From Bacteroidota bacterium (GTDB lineage: Bacteria > Bacteroidota > Kryptoniia > Kryptoniales > JAKASW01), in contig JAJYGB010000468.1 of assembly GCA_021785235.1 (NCBI GenBank), forward strand, positions 1 to 9,751: a DNA stretch of 9,751 bases. Reading direction: 5' to 3'. Positions 6,439 to 9,751 of the stretch are shown piece after piece. Both the position numbers and the translations under genes were made by a program. Numbering within the stretch: position 1 is the stretch's first letter; every line of letters begins with the position of its first letter. The notes under the pieces were generated by a model. The model was given only the letters and a program-made list of their open reading frames with translations, was not told where the DNA came from and did no database searches.

Positions 6439-8484
6439 TCATTTATCCAGCAATTTAATGAATATTCCGCCGACGACACTTCTTGCCTGGAATCCGTCCT
6501 GGCGGGCGGTCTTGGTATCATACCAGTCGCTGAAGGGAACCCTGTCCGGTGTGTCGTTCAGATACGCGACGATCGAGTGCATGTAAGTCTCAAAGTCTTT
6601 CTTATCGGGATACATCGTCGCCACCCACGTCATCCACTCCGGCTTCGTGAACGCGGCCCGGTTGTCGAGCGGCAGCCCGTACTTGTTGAGCTTCGTCTTG
6701 TAGAAACTCAGTTCTCTCTTCATAACATCCGGTGAAAAGAGATCCAGGTTGAACAGCTTGTCCCACACCATGTTGTATTTCATGCTCCAGGTGCCGGGTT
6801 TATCGAACGCTAATTTGTAATGGTCATTGTCGATATCCATCACCGCCCACTTCTTCGCGTAACCGCTGGCGAGCGTCCAGTATTCTTTGGCCAGCTCAGG
6901 TTTGCCCGCCATCTCGCAGATTTTCGAGAAACAACCGAGCGCGACAATAGCCTTCACCGATAGGTTCGCGTTATGGGCAAGGTGTCCAGTGAAATCGTCT
7001 GTGCATAGCTGGTTGGCCGGGTCGAGTCCCTCCTGCTTCAGGTAGCTCGCCCATTTCTCGAGGCTGTTCCAATACTTCATCGCGTAATCGGCGTTATGAT
7101 CGTTCCGGCAGACAGCATAAGTAAGTATGATCATATTGCCCGATTCCTCGACGGGCATCTGGTCGACGGCACTCTTCTCGCCGCCGCCGTAGACCTGTCC
7201 ATTGGCTTTTGGGTAAGTCCCCAGGTCGTGCGGCGCGAAGGGAAACTTCCATCTCGGCATTTCGGAATATTTGAAGACGGGAGTGAGAATCGCCTTCAGC
7301 AGGTCGTTGTTGAAGTACATGAAGAACGGAGCGGAAGGATAGATCACGTCGACCGTACTGATGCAGCCGTTGCTGAAGTCTTCCTTCGGGAAGAGCATCG
7401 GAGTCCCGTCAATGTCCGCGACGAGCTTATGAGCCGCGAAGACCTGCCTGTACGCCAGCGCGCAGATCGAAGCGTAATCTTTTCCCCCTTTTTCCGCGAG
7501 CTTCGCCACAAGGCTGCTGTCGAATCCTTTGCACTCTCTCATCAGTTTCCCGTACTCGCCGACTCTTTCGGTTATCATGCCTTCGATAGAGGCTCCGTTC
7601 CGTTTCCAGTATGCCGACAGCTCGCGATGGAAATATTCTATGGAATATATTTCATCGTACGCGACGAGGACATATCTTTCCTTCGCTTGAGCCCCAACTT
7701 CTCCAAGGTTGAACACGTAGGCACAGACGGGCCATCCGTCGCTCGCCTGCCTCGGCATATTGAAATCGTCGGATGCCGGCAGCGTGTCGCTTTGCATGAA
7801 CGCATCCCGCGCCTCGTCGGCCGGCGCGATAACACTCATGCCATCCTGCCCGCGCGGCGAACAGAAGTAAACGTATCCCCAGTCAATCCGGAGATCGTCT
7901 CCTTTCTTTTCCAGAACCGGCTGCATCTGCGAACCCATCTTCATCACGTCGACGCCGGGAAGCTTCAGCCTTCCCCACACTATTCGCTGGTCGGGTGTGT
8001 TGACACAGAACTCGCCGTCGCCGTCGAAGTAAATGGAAACCTGATGGAGTTTTCCGTCGATCGATTTTACCTGCCAGCTGATGTAAGACGCGTCTTCGGA
8101 AATGAGGTCGAGCGAGTCAGGAAGGAGAGGCGTGGTGAACGTGAGCCTCAATTCGACGCCAGCCCCGTCGAATACATATATAGTCTGCGTGGGATCGACG
8201 ACCGTTTGCTTGAGATCCATCGACGGCAGCTGCCTTTCGCTCCCGCCGACGACCCTGTACGTTTTGCCGTCGATCTTCACCATCAGGAAGATGCCCATCG
8301 TTTTGCCGGTCCAATGCCGCGTGAAGTCATCAGCCGGCTTGTTCGCAAATGACCAGATGCTGAAGTACGGGTCGGCGGTTATAAGCGGCACTGCCGGCGG
8401 TCTTGTTATTGTGCCTTGTGAGAAGGCGCTTGCCGGGATTAAACTAATGGTTAGTACGGAGCAAAATTGCAGTAGCTTATTCAT
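6439..8484 (-). CDS. Exported DUF4964/DUF5127/DUF4965/DUF1793 protein (glutaminase A-like fold)
   Basis: This 681-aa protein has a Sec signal peptide (MNKLLQFCSVLTISLIPASA, cleavage near SAFSQ|G, about residue 23). The domain order follows the family. The short DUF4964 motif RPPAVPLITADPYFSIWSFA is at 28-47. A DUF5127 beta-sandwich covers about 85-300. A helical DUF4965/DUF1793 region covers about 310-675, with PHDLGTYP (418-425), MPVEESGNMIIL (443-454) and LCTDDFTGHLAHNANLSVKA (493-512). It is slightly shorter than many Bacteroidota members and close to fungal glutaminase A in length. The database name comes from Aspergillus glutaminase. The alpha/alpha-barrel fold, export and sugar context suggest activity on a glycan or glycoconjugate, but no activity can be stated. 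AGGAAA seven bases before the ATG supports the start. It lies 145 bp after the esterase gene in the same direction, so co-transcription is plausible. Confidence 0.9.
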   Translation of the reverse strand: MNKLLQFCSVLTISLIPASAFSQGTITRPPAVPLITADPYFSIWSFANKPADDFTRHWTGKTMGIFLMVKIDGKTYRVVGGSERQLPSMDLKQTVVDPTQTIYVFDGAGVELRLTFTTPLLPDSLDLISEDASYISWQVKSIDGKLHQVSIYFDGDGEFCVNTPDQRIVWGRLKLPGVDVMKMGSQMQPVLEKKGDDLRIDWGYVYFCSPRGQDGMSVIAPADEARDAFMQSDTLPASDDFNMPRQASDGWPVCAYVFNLGEVGAQAKERYVLVAYDEIYSIEYFHRELSAYWKRNGASIEGMITERVGEYGKLMRECKGFDSSLVAKLAEKGGKDYASICALAYRQVFAAHKLVADIDGTPMLFPKEDFSNGCISTVDVIYPSAPFFMYFNNDLLKAILTPVFKYSEMPRWKFPFAPHDLGTYPKANGQVYGGGEKSAVDQMPVEESGNMIILTYAVCRNDHNADYAMKYWNSLEKWASYLKQEGLDPANQLCTDDFTGHLAHNANLSVKAIVALGCFSKICEMAGKPELAKEYWTLASGYAKKWAVMDIDNDHYKLAFDKPGTWSMKYNMVWDKLFNLDLFSPDVMKRELSFYKTKLNKYGLPLDNRAAFTKPEWMTWVATMYPDKKDFETYMHSIVAYLNDTPDRVPFSDWYDTKTARQDGFQARSVVGGIFIKLLDK

Positions 8485-8540
8485 GCGATTTCCTTTTTTG
8501 GGCGGGCATTCCGGCGGACCGGACGAATCAATTTACCACA

Positions 8541-8596
8541 AAGGCACATAGGTTACACAGGAAATCAGTCTATGTGCTCTAATGTGCCTATGTGTT
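8541..8596. repeat. Hairpin-forming CACATAG/CTATGTG repeat between the esterase and DUF4965 genes
   Basis: GCACATAG (8544-8551) pairs perfectly with CTATGTGC (8570-8577), and AGGCACA (8542-8548) can instead pair with TGTGCCT (8583-8589). A further CTATGTG follows at 8589-8595. The two pairings are mutually exclusive. The element occupies much of the 144-bp spacer after the esterase stop. Similar 'accacaaaggcacatagg' tracts look like dispersed intergenic repeats. A termination or mRNA-stability role is possible but there is no T-run. The rest of the spacer shows nothing else. Confidence 0.45.
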
Positions 8597-8628
8597 TCAG
8601 ATTCCTTCTCAATCCAAACGTCCTTACT

Positions 8629-9751
8629 TTACTGAGGCCAGTTGTCCGTTCTGAACGTCGAGGCCGGAAGTCCCGCCTTATTGAAGAGCGTCGCTTCCTC
8701 GGCATTGCCCCACGTGTATCGTACCGCGACTGGACGCTTTACTTCGGGGCTGTAGACAACGAGTGTCTTGCCGACAACTTTCACTTCGGCTTTCACGAAG
8801 TTGCTGTCTTTTCCGGCGATGACGAAATTCGTCTCGCCGTTCAGCGGCTTCATTACCAATCCGCCGTCAGCGTACTCGAACGAGATCATCGCCTTGCCGT
8901 TCCTCACCTTCATGGATTTGTAGATGGGGCCGGAGTAGATCACGTGTTTGCCGTAATTCTTCGCGAGCGCCCAGAGAGCGAGACGAAGTCCGACGTCCTG
9001 CTTGTCGGGCGGATGAATCGTGGTAAGGCTGCTGATGTCGAGCGTGACCGCCATACCGGTGTTCGGTACCGACATCGTCAACCGCTGCGCGTCTCGGATC
9101 ATATATGACTTGGACTTTGCGCCGTACGGCCACGGTGCGATCTGGACCCAATAAAACGGAAGGCTCCCCTCTTTCCAGTCGGCTCTCCAGTTCTTTATCA
9201 GAAGCGGGAAAAGATATTTGTAATTATTGTAGTCGCTCGGAAGATCTGAATTTGATTCGCCCTGGTACCACAGAATTCCTTTCAGATGGTAAGGTATGAG
9301 CGGAGCGATCATCCCGTTGAAAAGCATAGTCGGCGTGTTGGGACCGACGCTCAAAGCGATCTTCGGCCGGGAATAAAACGGCTCGCCATTCACGCCATAG
9401 ACGTAAAACTTGCTGTTCATGTATTCCGCGACAGGGAGATACTTCCACTCTCCCGATAGCGGAATTGCCTGCAACGTATCGGTTTCGGGGCTGATCTGCA
9501 TCTTAACTCCGTTGCCCCAAATACCGCCGCCCCCACCGGTGTCAATTACTCTAACCGCTATCGTCAGGCTGGTATCTTTCACAATGCCACCGGGAACGGT
9601 GTAAACTCTGGGGGTCGCCCAGAAACCGCCGCCAAGAAGTCCGCCGACCTTCACTCCGTTCACCCACGTCTCGTCCATGTCGTCAACCGGTCCGAGGTGA
9701 ATTACCAGCGTCGAGTCGACCCAGCTTTTCGGAATCTCGATGGTCTTCCTG
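8629..9751 (-). CDS. SGNH carbohydrate acetylesterase, sialate O-acetylesterase family (5' end beyond window)
   Basis: The frame is open to the window edge: 24 codons precede the first internal ATG at 9678, so about 373 C-terminal residues are visible and the true start lies outside. The first part (about 1-95) is the galactose-binding-like beta-sandwich typically inserted in these esterases, with VDDMDETWVNGVKVG. The SGNH core then resumes with LFNGMIAPLIPYHLKGILWY (142-161) running into YQGESN, the family hallmark. The catalytic His is in IHPPDKQDVGLRLALWALAK (245-264). The nucleophile Ser (GQSN-type block) should be in the missing N-terminus. A C-terminal beta domain ends at DNWPQ. Such enzymes remove O-acetyl groups from sialic acids or from plant polysaccharides such as acetylated mannan or xylan; the family name does not prove sialate specificity. 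Beside a mannoside phosphorylase, deacetylation of mannan is an attractive alternative. Confidence 0.9.
   Translation of the reverse strand, partial: RKTIEIPKSWVDSTLVIHLGPVDDMDETWVNGVKVGGLLGGGFWATPRVYTVPGGIVKDTSLTIAVRVIDTGGGGGIWGNGVKMQISPETDTLQAIPLSGEWKYLPVAEYMNSKFYVYGVNGEPFYSRPKIALSVGPNTPTMLFNGMIAPLIPYHLKGILWYQGESNSDLPSDYNNYKYLFPLLIKNWRADWKEGSLPFYWVQIAPWPYGAKSKSYMIRDAQRLTMSVPNTGMAVTLDISSLTTIHPPDKQDVGLRLALWALAKNYGKHVIYSGPIYKSMKVRNGKAMISFEYADGGLVMKPLNGETNFVIAGKDSNFVKAEVKVVGKTLVVYSPEVKRPVAVRYTWGNAEEATLFNKAGLPASTFRTDNWPQ

Noticed and set aside
7096..8352. 418-codon plus-strand frame opposite the DUF4965 gene
   Set aside because: It is antisense to a gene with clear family motifs and a signal peptide; its translation is Arg/Val/His-rich with no domain.

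Overview
This window is one face of a bacterial glycan-utilisation locus. Every convincing gene is on the minus strand, so transcription runs from high to low coordinates. The GC content is moderate, roughly 50-55% by eye. Secreted proteins have signal peptides ending in '-FSQ' or '-FAQ'. Together with a DUF4965-type secreted protein, an acetylesterase of the sialate O-acetylesterase family and abundant small palindromic intergenic repeats, this suggests the Bacteroidota/Ignavibacteriota/Chlorobi group. That placement is an inference: no rRNA or other phylogenetic marker is present.

Layout in transcriptional order. (1) 9751-8629: the C-terminal part of a secreted-type SGNH carbohydrate acetylesterase, cut by the window edge. 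(2) 8484-6439: an exported DUF4964/DUF5127/DUF4965/DUF1793 protein ('glutaminase A-like' in databases, probably a glycan-active enzyme). (3) A 369-bp gap containing a site strikingly like the E. coli lac operator (6200-6218). (4) 6069-5077: a GH130 mannoside phosphorylase with its phosphate-binding residues intact. (5) A tandem, approximately 166-bp intergenic repeat built of three kinds of hairpin (4667-5013). (6) 4543-4481: the first 21 codons of a second, broken GH94 gene, joined to about 230 bp of structured DNA of unknown origin. (7) 4229-2814: a MelB-type GPH sugar:cation symporter. (8) An AT-rich spacer with direct and inverted repeats. (9) 2665-269: an intact GH94 phosphorylase. (10) 172-1: the signal peptide and start of another exported protein that leaves the window.

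How the genes could work together (inference): the exported esterase and DUF4965 protein trim a polysaccharide or glycan outside the cytoplasm. The GPH symporter imports the resulting oligosaccharides. GH130 and GH94 then cleave beta-mannosidic and beta-glucosidic (or beta-GlcNAc) linkages with inorganic phosphate, saving ATP by releasing sugar 1-phosphates. A GH130 plus GH94 pair fits acetylated glucomannan. It also fits the Man-beta-1,4-GlcNAc-beta-1,4-GlcNAc core of N-glycans. The sequence alone does not decide between them.

I did not find a wholly new class of system. The most unusual items are the GH94 remnant with its fused unknown element, the periodic hairpin repeat, the lac-operator-like site before GH130, and the two-phosphorylase pathway itself.
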